Shown here piece after piece: positions 27,569 through 36,090 of a stretch of DNA of 64,000 nucleotides (position 1 is its first letter; each line of letters starts with the position of its first letter). The position numbers and the translations under genes are program-made. The notes under the pieces were generated by a model. It was not told the DNA's origin. It saw nothing but the letters and a program-made list of their open reading frames with translations, and ran no database searches. The stretch comes from Vibrio sp. 99-70-13A1 (GTDB taxonomy: Bacteria > Pseudomonadota > Gammaproteobacteria > Enterobacterales > Vibrionaceae). The stretch covers positions 1 through 64,000 of the forward strand of contig NZ_VTXD01000004.1 in NCBI RefSeq assembly GCF_013114625.1, in the 5' to 3' direction.

Positions 27569-28252
27569 TTATTTTAAAGCTGAGTATAATGCCTCAGCCA
27601 GATCCCAATCTTCATTAGTATCAATATCTTGAACTCGACTTCTAGGTAACAGAACAACACTAGAATGATCCGCGAATATTGCTTTTTTCTCTAAAAACGC
27701 ATTGGTCTTTCCCCAATAGAACTGACCTGCATCATGATAGGCTTCTTCTAGATCTTGAGAGCGGACTTGTTCATTTTCAGGAGAAAACATTGACACCTCT
27801 CCTCCTGATGAAATTTTGAGCGCTCTTTGAATCGGAAATGGAAAAGTCGCAGCACTAAAAACAAACTCAAATAAGCCTTTATTTAACTTATCGAAACCTT
27901 GTTTAAGATATTCCGGTGTGACAAAAGGAGCGGTCGCGTACAAACAACAAACCGCATCGACAGTCCAGCCATTATCCATACACCAAGTAATGGCGTGATG
28001 CATCACATCCATTGTTGTTGCATAATCATCAGATATGTTAGCAGGGCGTAAAAAAGGTACCTCTGCACCATACTGCTCAGCAACCTCAGCGATCTCAGTA
28101 TCATCTGTAGAAACAATGACCTTATCAAAGCAACCCGAAGAAACGGCAGCTTCAATAGAGTAAGCAATCATAGGCTTACCATGAAAAGGCTTAATGTTTT
28201 TACGAGGAATGCGTTTACTGCCACCACGTGCAGGGATAATTGCAATTTTCAT
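27569..28252 (-). CDS. pseF: Pseudaminic acid cytidylyltransferase
   Basis: Activates pseudaminic acid with CTP to CMP-pseudaminic acid, the donor for the transferases. The 227-residue protein belongs to the CMP-NeuAc synthetase family: IPARGGSKRIPRKNIKPFHGKP at residues ~6-27, where the KRIPRKNIK form is typical of PseF. AVCCLYATAPF and HDAGQFYWGK also fit PseF rather than NeuA. It lies two bases from the hisF-like gene upstream and 10 bases from the pseG fusion downstream. Confidence 0.93.
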   Translation of the reverse strand: MKIAIIPARGGSKRIPRKNIKPFHGKPMIAYSIEAAVSSGCFDKVIVSTDDTEIAEVAEQYGAEVPFLRPANISDDYATTMDVMHHAITWCMDNGWTVDAVCCLYATAPFVTPEYLKQGFDKLNKGLFEFVFSAATFPFPIQRALKISSGGEVSMFSPENEQVRSQDLEEAYHDAGQFYWGKTNAFLEKKAIFADHSSVVLLPRSRVQDIDTNEDWDLAEALYSALK

Positions 28253-28254
28253 TA

Positions 28255-29010
28255 TTAATTCCTAACACTGATCCCTTGCTGAGCAAGATAACTCTTAGCT
28301 TCATTGGGAGTTTGTTCTGTAAAATGGAATATTGCAGCGGCAGCTAAGGCATCGACACCAGAATGATCAAAGGCATGGTGCATATCTTGATAGTCTTTGG
28401 CTCCTCCTCCCCCTATAACAGGGATACTGACACTGTCTACAGCCAGTTTAAGAAGTTCATTATCATAGCCCGCCATCGTGCCATCAATTTCAATACGAGT
28501 TACTAAAAGCTCACCCGCACCATAAGACTCAACCATTTTCGCTGCATCTACAAGCGTGTATGCTGTCTCTTTTTTACCAGAATGAGAAAACACCTTGTAT
28601 TCACCATCCACTTTTTTTACATCTAGAGAGACAACGATGCACTGATTACCAAATGTTTCGGAAGCCTCTCTGATCAGCTCTGGAGTTTCCAAAGCTGCCG
28701 TATTGAGAACAACTTTATCAGCTCCAGCTAGCAATACTTTGCGAATCTGTTCAACTGTTTTAATTCCACCACCAACCGAAAAAGGCATAAAGCATTCATC
28801 TGCGACGTCATGGATAAGCTTATAATCAGGCTCTCGACTTTCATTGGTGGCATTGATGTCAAGCAGCACAAGCTCATCTACATTACGCATATTATAGATT
28901 TTAACTGTTTGTATTACAGAACCCGTTCTTCTCCAGGCATTAAAGCCCTCTCCTTTCACCAACCCAAAATCTGCATACAGCATGGTTGGAATAATTCGCC
29001 GCTTCAACAT
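28255..29010 (-). CDS. hisF: HisF-like imidazole glycerol phosphate synthase subunit, sugar-amidation type
   Basis: A 251-residue TIM-barrel protein with the HisF blocks RIIPTMLYADFGLVKG, FSVGGGIKTVEQI, AGADKVVLNTAA and VDALAAAAIFHF. In surface-polysaccharide loci such HisH/HisF pairs work not in histidine synthesis but together with a WbpG/PseA-type amidotransferase, giving ammonia for the conversion of an N-acetyl group to an acetamidino group. Linkage here is exact: amidotransferase, hisH, hisF. The start codon is next to the hisH stop (two-base gap). I read it as a paralogue of the histidine enzyme. Confidence 0.85.
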   Translation of the reverse strand: MLKRRIIPTMLYADFGLVKGEGFNAWRRTGSVIQTVKIYNMRNVDELVLLDINATNESREPDYKLIHDVADECFMPFSVGGGIKTVEQIRKVLLAGADKVVLNTAALETPELIREASETFGNQCIVVSLDVKKVDGEYKVFSHSGKKETAYTLVDAAKMVESYGAGELLVTRIEIDGTMAGYDNELLKLAVDSVSIPVIGGGGAKDYQDMHHAFDHSGVDALAAAAIFHFTEQTPNEAKSYLAQQGISVRN

Positions 29011-29012
29011 AC

Positions 29013-29627
29013 TTAAAGTTCCAAAAAGTTCTGCAATAACTTAAGCCCTAGTTTCTGACTTTTTTCTGGGTGGAACTGCATTCCAAAAATATTATCTTTC
29101 TGTACTGCACAAGTAAACTGTCCACCATGCTCCGTACTCGCCAAAACATTTGATGCGTCATCAGCTTGATAATGATAACTATGAACAAAATAGAAATCAC
29201 TTCCGGAAGGGATGCCATCAAACAAAGGAGACGGTGATAATATTTCAACCGAATTCCAACCTACGTGTGGCACTCGGGCTAATGCATTTTGCGGAGTTAA
29301 CCGGATAACTTCACCCGGAATTAGACCTAAACCTTTGGTTTCACCATGTTCATGACCTAACGTGGATAAAATTTGCATTCCTAAGCAGATGCCTAAAACG
29401 GGGATATCATCTTCAACGGCCGACTCAATAATAGCCTCTTCCAACCCACGAGATCTTAGTTCAGCCATCGCTTTCGTATAAGAACCAACACCTGGTAAAA
29501 TAATTTTATCCGCTTGCAATATATCTTCAGCCGTTGATGCAATGGTAGATTTAAAACCACAAGCAGATATGGCTCGAGTTACTGAGCCAATATTCCCCAT
29601 ACCATAATCAACTATAGAAATAGTCAT
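29013..29627 (-). CDS. hisH: HisH-like glutamine amidotransferase, sugar-amidation type
   Basis: Class I glutamine amidotransferase of 204 residues releasing ammonia for the partner HisF-like protein. The catalytic triad is visible: Cys in LGICLGMQIL (~residue 84), and His/Glu in GMQFHPEKSQ (~residue 185). VDYGMGNIGSV is the usual N-terminal block. It lies between the amidotransferase (15 bases upstream) and hisF. As in P. aeruginosa wbp and Campylobacter-type loci, the trio is predicted to amidinate a nonulosonic acid. Confidence 0.87.
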   Translation of the reverse strand: MTISIVDYGMGNIGSVTRAISACGFKSTIASTAEDILQADKIILPGVGSYTKAMAELRSRGLEEAIIESAVEDDIPVLGICLGMQILSTLGHEHGETKGLGLIPGEVIRLTPQNALARVPHVGWNSVEILSPSPLFDGIPSGSDFYFVHSYHYQADDASNVLASTEHGGQFTCAVQKDNIFGMQFHPEKSQKLGLKLLQNFLEL

Positions 29628-29642
29628 AGTTATAACCGTAAA

Positions 29643-30797
29643 TTAATTGTCGTAATTCAGTTTAGTCAAGTTACCCTTGGCATCTCTCACTAAGTTACCT
29701 TTACGATCAGTTTTGAATAGTTTTTTGTTCGTAAATCGGTCACAAATTTCATCGAATTCTTCTTTAGACATATCAATTTCTTCTAAGACACTATCAAGAG
29801 TACGACCTAGATAAACATCTGGGTAGTTACCATCGTTTTCTTTTAAGAAGTTAACAATATCATTCCGCTCTAAGCGACCACGACGAATATGGTTATTAGC
29901 TTGGTCGGTTGCGCGTCCAAATCCATATTTGATGTACTTAAAATAATCATGTACTCGGTGATAATAGTTGTCTAGGTTCTCGTAGTTTACAAAGCTACCT
30001 TCTGTTGGGGTTGGGTAACTTTCAAAGCCGTAGGCCTGAGCAAGAAGAGTATTATTATAGCCATCCCACGGGAAGTAATACCCTAGGAAAATACCTGTAA
30101 CACCAACTCGCTTCAATTCACTATCTGACGGGTAAAAATATGGGATAAGATCACGTCGAGTAATATCATCTTGACCAATCAAGTCAGTAATACGCATACC
30201 TAGCATGCCACCAAACTCTTCTAACCAACGACGATCTAAAACATTATTTTCAGCAGCGGCGGCTGGACCACCGTATTCATGCTGAGAGTTTTCTCCCCAA
30301 ATAATTAATGGGATATTCTTCTCTACAGCAACTTGGATAGGAATCGTAAAAATTGTAACGTGCTCTGCCCATTGAATATCACCTACTTCGCGCAATGCTA
30401 AACGAGATAACTTACGACGAATTTTAGGGTTAGTGGTCACATTGACATGGTCAACGCCTAATCGTTTTAGATTTTCAAGATTACGGCGACCTATTTCTGA
30501 TAGCGAATCAGTTTCAGCAGTTACACATAATGGGTTAAGACCCGCTTGTAATACTCGGATTACTTGGTAAGTACTATCTTTACCACCACTAACCGGAATA
30601 ATACAATCGTAGTTAGAACCATCAATCGACTTATATTTATTGGTTATGCTATCGAATTCTTTTTTACGCTCTTCCCAATCAATCTCAGTTCGCTCTTCAA
30701 AGTTGATACAAGCGCTACACTTACCTTGTTCGTTGAACCATAAATCAGGTTTAGTTTCTGGGTACATACAACTAGTACAATATTTAATTTTTTTCAT
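29643..30797 (-). CDS. pseA: N-acetyl sugar amidotransferase (PseA/WbpG-like)
   Basis: ATP-dependent enzyme of the N-acetyl sugar amidotransferase family, 384 residues. It has a PP-loop (IPVSGGKDSTYQ, residues ~67-78) and two CxxC pairs near the N-terminus (CTSCMYPETKP and CSACINF), likely a zinc site. Family members convert an N-acetyl group on a sugar into an acetamidino group; in Campylobacter PseA makes Pse5Ac7Am, and in Pseudomonas WbpG acts with HisH2/HisF2. Inside a pse operon the product predicted is amidinated pseudaminic acid. It follows pseC by 15 bases. Confidence 0.87.
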   Translation of the reverse strand: MKKIKYCTSCMYPETKPDLWFNEQGKCSACINFEERTEIDWEERKKEFDSITNKYKSIDGSNYDCIIPVSGGKDSTYQVIRVLQAGLNPLCVTAETDSLSEIGRRNLENLKRLGVDHVNVTTNPKIRRKLSRLALREVGDIQWAEHVTIFTIPIQVAVEKNIPLIIWGENSQHEYGGPAAAAENNVLDRRWLEEFGGMLGMRITDLIGQDDITRRDLIPYFYPSDSELKRVGVTGIFLGYYFPWDGYNNTLLAQAYGFESYPTPTEGSFVNYENLDNYYHRVHDYFKYIKYGFGRATDQANNHIRRGRLERNDIVNFLKENDGNYPDVYLGRTLDSVLEEIDMSKEEFDEICDRFTNKKLFKTDRKGNLVRDAKGNLTKLNYDN

Positions 30798-30812
30798 TTT
30801 TTAACCTGTTTA

Positions 30813-31985
30813 TTATTTATTCAAAACTTCAGTTACTACACGAACAACTGTATCTTGTTGTTCTTCGGTCATACCGTGGAACATTGGGAGTGATATTGCT
30901 TCTTGGTAATAGCGTTCTGATTCCGGGAAGTCGCCATCCGAAAAACCCATAGCTTGGTAGTATGGCTGAGTATGAACTGGGATATAGTGCAAATTAACAC
31001 CAATACCGTTTTCACGTAATGCATCAAAAACCTGCTTATGTGTTAACGATATTTCATCCAGCTTCAAACGTATTACGAATAAATGTAGGCCTGAATACGT
31101 ATTTCCTAACTGATACGGAAGCACTAGCGGCAGTTCCGACAACAGTTGGTTATAACGTTTAGACAGTACATGACGTGCAGCAACAAATTCATCAAGTCTT
31201 TGCATTTGAGTCACACCCAACGCAGCTTGAAGTTCTGTCATTCGGTAGTTAAAACCTAAATCGACTTGTTGATAGTACCAGCCACCGTGAGAAGCCCCGT
31301 CCATTAGTTCAGGATCACGAGTGATGCCATGACTACGCAACAATGCCATCTTATCAGCCAGTTCTTTCTGATTGGTTAACGCCGCGCCACCTTCCGCTGT
31401 CGTCACAATCTTCACCGGGTGAAAACTAAAAACGGTGATATCAGAATGTTCACAGTTACCAATTGGCTGATCATGATATTTACCACCAATAGCATGAGAA
31501 GCGTCTTCAATCACTTTGAAGCCGTATTCTTTAGCTAATTTAGCAATAGCTGCCATATCACAAGGCTGACCACATAAATGAACAGGCACAACAACTTTTG
31601 GCAGTGTTCCATTGGCTTTAGCTGCGATTAGCTTTTGCTCTAATTTTTCAGGGCACATGTTGTATGTCGCCGAATCAATATCAACGAAATCAACTTTAGC
31701 ACCACAGTAAAGACCACAGTTTGCAGATGCTACAAAAGTGACTGGTGTTGTCCACAACCAGTCACCCTTGCCTAAGCCCAAAGCTAGGCAAGCAATATGC
31801 AGAGCGGATGTTGCACTATTTACTGCTAACGCATACTGAGATCCAGTATGTTCTGTTAGCGCTTTTTCAAACGCAGGTACTTGTGGACCTTGCGTTAAAA
31901 AATCAGACTTAAGGACATCAACTACACTATCGATGTCTTGCTGAGTGATATCTTGCTTGCCGTATGGAATCACTTTTTTACTCAC
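30813..31985 (-). CDS. pseC: UDP-4-amino-4,6-dideoxy-N-acetyl-beta-L-altrosamine transaminase
   Basis: PLP-dependent aminotransferase of the DegT family, second step of pseudaminic acid synthesis. The 390-residue protein starts with PYGKQDITQQDIDSVVDVL, typical of PseC. The PLP-binding lysine lies in FSFHPVKIVTTAEGG (~residue 190), preceded by VIEDASHAIGG with the PLP-contacting Asp. The start codon overlaps the pseB stop as ATGA, so the first two steps are translationally coupled. Confidence 0.93.
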   Translation of the reverse strand: MSKKVIPYGKQDITQQDIDSVVDVLKSDFLTQGPQVPAFEKALTEHTGSQYALAVNSATSALHIACLALGLGKGDWLWTTPVTFVASANCGLYCGAKVDFVDIDSATYNMCPEKLEQKLIAAKANGTLPKVVVPVHLCGQPCDMAAIAKLAKEYGFKVIEDASHAIGGKYHDQPIGNCEHSDITVFSFHPVKIVTTAEGGAALTNQKELADKMALLRSHGITRDPELMDGASHGGWYYQQVDLGFNYRMTELQAALGVTQMQRLDEFVAARHVLSKRYNQLLSELPLVLPYQLGNTYSGLHLFVIRLKLDEISLTHKQVFDALRENGIGVNLHYIPVHTQPYYQAMGFSDGDFPESERYYQEAISLPMFHGMTEEQQDTVVRVVTEVLNK

Positions 31986-32995
31986 ACTGTAAATTTAGGA
32001 TCAACATGTTCTTTGATTAGGTCACGTAGACCTTCAATGGTTTCCCACTCAGTATTAGTGCCTGAGTTGTATTTAAAGCCAAAAGGGACTTTCTCTGCTT
32101 TATGATGGTCCATATATTCAGTTTCTGTGTAAGTGAAAGATACTGAAGGTAGAATTGCATAGTAACGACCAAGATCAATCGTATTAAGAGAGTCGGTATC
32201 CGTGATCATTTCTTCATGAAGTTTTTCACCTGGGCGAATACCAACAACTTTAGTTGGAACACCTGGAGCAACAGCTTCTGCGATGTCTAGAATCTTGTAA
32301 GATGGAATTTTAGGGATGAAGATTTCACCACCTAAATGGTGCTCAAGAGCGTACATCACCATGTTCACGCCATCTTGCAGAGAAATATTAAAACGTGTCA
32401 TTTCTTTATGCGTGATTGGCAGTAAGCCTTCTTCTTTCTTCTGCATAAAGAATGGAATAACTGAACCACGAGAGCCCATTACGTTCCCGTAACGAACAAC
32501 ACTGAAACGAATATCTTTAGAACCTTTAATATTGTTCGCAGCTGCAAACAACTTATCCGAGGCTAACTTAGTTGCGCCATACAAGTTGATTGGAGCACAG
32601 GCTTTGTCTGTAGAAAGTGCAACAACATCTTTTACGTTACATGCTAGTGCAGCACTGATTACGTTTTCCGCACCATCAATGTTGGTACGGATACATTCAG
32701 TTGGGTTATATTCAGCCGTATCTACTTGCTTAATAGCAGCAGCATGAATGATAACATCCACACCTTCACAAGCTTGAATCATACGATTACGATCACGAAC
32801 ATCACCGATGAAGAAACGTAATTGTGGGTAATCTTTTTGAGGGTAGTTTTGCTTAATTTCAAACTGCTTCAGTTCATCGCGTGAAAATATAATGATTTTT
32901 TTTACGTCAGAGTAACGCTCAAGAATTGTTTTAATGAACTGTTTACCAAATGAACCTGTGCCACCAGTAATTAATACAGTTTTGTTATTTAACAT
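31982..32995 (-). CDS. pseB: UDP-N-acetylglucosamine 4,6-dehydratase (inverting)
   Basis: First step of pseudaminic acid synthesis: UDP-GlcNAc to UDP-2-acetamido-2,6-dideoxy-L-arabino-hexos-4-ulose. The 337-residue SDR protein has ITGGTGSFGKQFI at ~8-20, DVRDRNRM, and NLYGATKLASDKL carrying the Tyr-x3-Lys pair. The start ATG at 32993-32995 has GGTGAAAG directly upstream and gives the usual PseB length; the frame stays open 16 codons further, but that part lacks a site and conserved residues. It is the promoter-proximal gene of the eight-gene cassette. Confidence 0.94.
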   Translation of the reverse strand: MLNNKTVLITGGTGSFGKQFIKTILERYSDVKKIIIFSRDELKQFEIKQNYPQKDYPQLRFFIGDVRDRNRMIQACEGVDVIIHAAAIKQVDTAEYNPTECIRTNIDGAENVISAALACNVKDVVALSTDKACAPINLYGATKLASDKLFAAANNIKGSKDIRFSVVRYGNVMGSRGSVIPFFMQKKEEGLLPITHKEMTRFNISLQDGVNMVMYALEHHLGGEIFIPKIPSYKILDIAEAVAPGVPTKVVGIRPGEKLHEEMITDTDSLNTIDLGRYYAILPSVSFTYTETEYMDHHKAEKVPFGFKYNSGTNTEWETIEGLRDLIKEHVDPKFTV

Positions 32996-33072
32996 ACTTT
33001 CACCATTGGTATAAAATTGTTTTGCCTGAGCAACAGACAGCATTGGACGAATTCGTCACATAATTTTCTTTA

Positions 33073-33102
33073 AGTATACATCTACAGTTATCTGTTTGGT
33101 AA
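33073..33102 (-). promoter_or_regulatory. Predicted promoter of the pseudaminic acid operon
   Basis: On the minus strand TTACCA (33097-33102) and TATACT (33073-33078) are 18 bases apart, about 80 bases before pseB. The spacer contains TATCTGTTTGG (33089-33099, plus strand), identical to 11 bases of the TetR operator at 19248-19258. Confidence 0.45.
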
Positions 33103-33196
33103 TGCTTTGTTTCTGAGCTTATCCGTATTGAAAACCAACCACTAAACCCGTAGTTTAATGAAACTAACGTTATGGCCTAATTTATAGGAACATCAA

Positions 33197-34189
33197 ATGA
33201 ATCTGTTTCTCGTCACTTCCCCATTTCAACTCCTATGCGCCATAGAAGCAAAGTCTCAATATAGTGCAGTAAATAATATTTTAGTTTTAAGAGAAGAGAA
33301 GTCACTAACCTCAGCGGCTCAAATGAAACTACTGCTTAACAAATCAGAATGGGATCACATACTTTACTTAGGTAGAAAAAGTAAGATTTGGGAGGCTTGG
33401 AAGCTCCAGTACAATCTAAAAAAAATCAATCCAAGCCTACAGTTTAACTCTGTTTTTTATGCTGATTATTCTGCATGGCGTACAAACGTGATGCTCAACA
33501 ACCTAGCAACAGATAAAGAAATCATGTTTGATGACGGTGTGGGTACCATCCGGGAGTTCAAAGACAAGATAAAGCCTGAGCTTGTTGTTTCTAGAAATAA
33601 AACTTCACGAGATGTAATGCTAAAGCTTGTTGGTTTAAAGCCGCCTAGAAAGATCTTTCCAAGAGATAATTTTTCATTTTTTACGTTTTTTGAATTAGCG
33701 GGGAGTAAACAACCAGTCACAACTAATAATCTTCAGCAATTACAGACTCGACTCAATACGAGCCGTTGTTATTCTCAAGAGGCTCCAATCGCTTTCATTG
33801 GCCAAGGGATGGTGGCAGAAAAAGGCATAAACTTAGATTATTATGCGAATATGTTGGAATCATTAGTCAAAGATAATGATGCAGAGCTGATTTACTTTCC
33901 ACATAGAACTGAAGCCGAGTTTGTGAAAGAACGCTTAATGAAAATTGAGGGACTCACTTACCATCAGTCAACTTTACCTCTTGAATTAGAAGTTGCGGTT
34001 GAAGGGATTACTTTATCTAAAATATACGGCATTGCTTCAACTGCGGCTGTTACTTTAGAAAAGCTTTACCCTGAGATTCCTATTGTAGATTTGAAAGTAC
34101 CAGTAAAGCATTATCTCATCGAAGAGTTTGGGGACAATTTTCATACTGTTGCTAACGAATTAAACTTAAATAGCATCAACCTTGAATAG
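33197..34189 (+). CDS. Putative nonulosonic-acid transferase B (GT52/polysialyltransferase-like)
   Basis: A 330-residue paralogue of the enzyme at 23907. The two share MNLFLVTSPFQ at the start, YSAWRT (~residues 93-98), DDG (~114-116), EAPI/FIGQG in the middle and YFPHRTE followed by LPLE/MPLE in the second half. The remainder is clearly diverged, so the duplication is old or the copies came separately. It has its own start region, divergent from pseB, and ends at a bidirectional terminator. It probably uses the same CMP-pseudaminic acid pool but a different acceptor or linkage than copy A. No membrane span is seen; action on the cytoplasmic face is expected. Confidence 0.65.
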   Translation: MNLFLVTSPFQLLCAIEAKSQYSAVNNILVLREEKSLTSAAQMKLLLNKSEWDHILYLGRKSKIWEAWKLQYNLKKINPSLQFNSVFYADYSAWRTNVMLNNLATDKEIMFDDGVGTIREFKDKIKPELVVSRNKTSRDVMLKLVGLKPPRKIFPRDNFSFFTFFELAGSKQPVTTNNLQQLQTRLNTSRCYSQEAPIAFIGQGMVAEKGINLDYYANMLESLVKDNDAELIYFPHRTEAEFVKERLMKIEGLTYHQSTLPLELEVAVEGITLSKIYGIASTAAVTLEKLYPEIPIVDLKVPVKHYLIEEFGDNFHTVANELNLNSINLE

Positions 34190-34197
34190 TTAAGTAC

Positions 34198-34230
34198 AAA
34201 ATAAGCGAGCATTTTTCGCTCGCTTATTTT
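34198..34230. terminator. Bidirectional intrinsic terminator
   Basis: Perfect 13-base arms (AAAATAAGCGAGC and complement) with a 7-base loop and A/T tracts on both sides. It serves both the transferase gene on the plus strand and the YejM-like gene converging on it. Confidence 0.9.
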
Positions 34231-34239
34231 GCGTGTGAC

Positions 34240-36075
34240 CTACTTATTAAAACGACTAATTTGCTCTAGTGCTTCTTGCAGATGAACAAAGTTTGGCTGT
34301 TGGTCTTTTACTTGGCGGTTAGTTTTATCCATAAACTGATACTGCCCACCAGCGCCAACCTCAAGAATATTATCGTCGGTAATTACCGCGTAGCCACTGT
34401 AGCTAGATGAGATAACCCAATCTCTGTCGACAGGTTCACCCAACAAATCCTCACCTACTGAGTAATCTTTTACATCACTCGTCACACCTAAATAGTTTTT
34501 CATAAGAGTCGGGATTACGTCTTCATGAGACGTGAGGCTATTAACATCCCAACTGATGCTATCTGGTGAAATGCCAGGTCCAAAAATAGCAAATGGCACC
34601 TTAACTTGAGCATCTGTAAAGTTACTGTTGTGCCCCCAGAAGTTAAGCTTATTGTCATTCATTTCTTGACCATGATCTCCCGTAATGACTACTACGGTAT
34701 TTTCCAAGTCACCACTTTCTTTTAACTTGTTCAAAACCTGCTCAGCCACGGTATCTACGTAACGAACACTAGTTTTGTATCGATTAAAGAATGGGGTTGG
34801 ATCCGTCTCATTATTCAACTTCAGGTAGTTCACAACTTGCAGCATCGGCTCATATCTAGGCTCGAAACCTTTAGGGAAGTCATAGCCATGTGGAGCATCA
34901 TAAAACAGGAATGAGAATGCAGGTTTTGACTGATCACGAGCGTCATACCACTCAAGCCAATCTTTTGTTAAGTCTGCATCAAGGGCTGACGGGCGGTTGC
35001 CTTTAGACCCATTACGCAGGTTTTCCACATTAGTGAACACGGTTTGATTAAATTCAGGCTTCTTCAACTGAGCAGCAGTAAATATACCAAGGTCGTAATC
35101 TAATTCTTGAAGGCGATCAATAAACACAGGGCTTTGTTGGTTCGCTAAGAAACCGTGCCAATAAGTACCAGGAAGACCATAAAACAGCCCAAAAATACCA
35201 GTACGCGTTGAGTTACCTGTCGCCATGTGATTATTCAATACAACACCAGATTGAGCGTATTCCCACATCTTAGGTGTATTATCTGCATTGAACGTGTCAT
35301 AGCGCCACGAATCAACCACTAAGAACATAATATTCAAAGGTTTCTGTACTGCTTCTTTTTGTAGTGGTGCTAGAGGATAGTTCAAATCACTCTTACGATT
35401 CATAGTTAATGCTTTTTGGCGAGCAATCGCTTCTTCATCAATCCAACCCTGTTTCTTCATCATGCTGTTTGATGTCGCAGGGTAAAATAATGGCAAGTAG
35501 CGCTTCACCATTGTCACAGGCTGGTACGCATGAGCCGCAGCCCAGATATGGATGCCATTGGTAGCCAGTAAAGCTAAGAAGGTTACAAATGCGAACTTAC
35601 GACCTAACTTTAATTTACGAATTTGAGCATCGTTTTCTAACCAACGGATAAGTAACCATTGCCCAGCAATTAACGCCGCTACTCCACCAAGCACCATTAA
35701 CCAAGTTACGAGGGGGAAGCTAACAATTTGCCCCGACATAACTAAGTCGAGAACAACGGCATTAATATGAAAGCGATATTGCGCAAAAACGATCGTATCT
35801 ATAAATAATGTGGCAATCCCTATTGAAGCAATTAAGCACTGAATACTATTTCGAAGGTTTTTAGGCAAGAATATGCTAGGTAAGGAAATTAAACCTACTA
35901 ATGCGGCAATTAAGGTCATTTGACCAAAAGTACCAACAAGAATAAAAATAATACCTAGAGGTTCTGATGGGAATTCCGGCAAAAATGCAAAGTAGCGACT
36001 AGCAATACCGATCGCAAGTAGCGCATTAACTAGAATAAACCAGCCATGTGCATGCAACCTTTGTTTCAAAGACAT
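34240..36075 (-). CDS. YejM/PbgA-like inner-membrane sulfatase-fold protein (DUF3413)
   Basis: A 611-residue protein with about five N-terminal membrane spans (up to ~residue 185) and a periplasmic alkaline-phosphatase/sulfatase-fold domain. Blocks are VVDSWRYDTFN (~250), TGNSTRTGIFGLFYGLP and VITGDHGQEMND. This arrangement is that of YejM (PbgA, LapC), which in E. coli senses LPS and controls LpxC turnover through LapB. The Thr/Ser in NSTRTGIF occupies the nucleophile position, so an active phosphoryl or sulfo-transferase cannot be excluded. Its small partner gene yejL is not adjacent; instead it is in the LPS-core locus beside kdkA (15-base gap), suggesting a core-specific paralogue. Confidence 0.75.
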   Translation of the reverse strand: MSLKQRLHAHGWFILVNALLAIGIASRYFAFLPEFPSEPLGIIFILVGTFGQMTLIAALVGLISLPSIFLPKNLRNSIQCLIASIGIATLFIDTIVFAQYRFHINAVVLDLVMSGQIVSFPLVTWLMVLGGVAALIAGQWLLIRWLENDAQIRKLKLGRKFAFVTFLALLATNGIHIWAAAHAYQPVTMVKRYLPLFYPATSNSMMKKQGWIDEEAIARQKALTMNRKSDLNYPLAPLQKEAVQKPLNIMFLVVDSWRYDTFNADNTPKMWEYAQSGVVLNNHMATGNSTRTGIFGLFYGLPGTYWHGFLANQQSPVFIDRLQELDYDLGIFTAAQLKKPEFNQTVFTNVENLRNGSKGNRPSALDADLTKDWLEWYDARDQSKPAFSFLFYDAPHGYDFPKGFEPRYEPMLQVVNYLKLNNETDPTPFFNRYKTSVRYVDTVAEQVLNKLKESGDLENTVVVITGDHGQEMNDNKLNFWGHNSNFTDAQVKVPFAIFGPGISPDSISWDVNSLTSHEDVIPTLMKNYLGVTSDVKDYSVGEDLLGEPVDRDWVISSSYSGYAVITDDNILEVGAGGQYQFMDKTNRQVKDQQPNFVHLQEALEQISRFNK

Positions 36076-36090
36076 ATTAATTTCCTAAAT

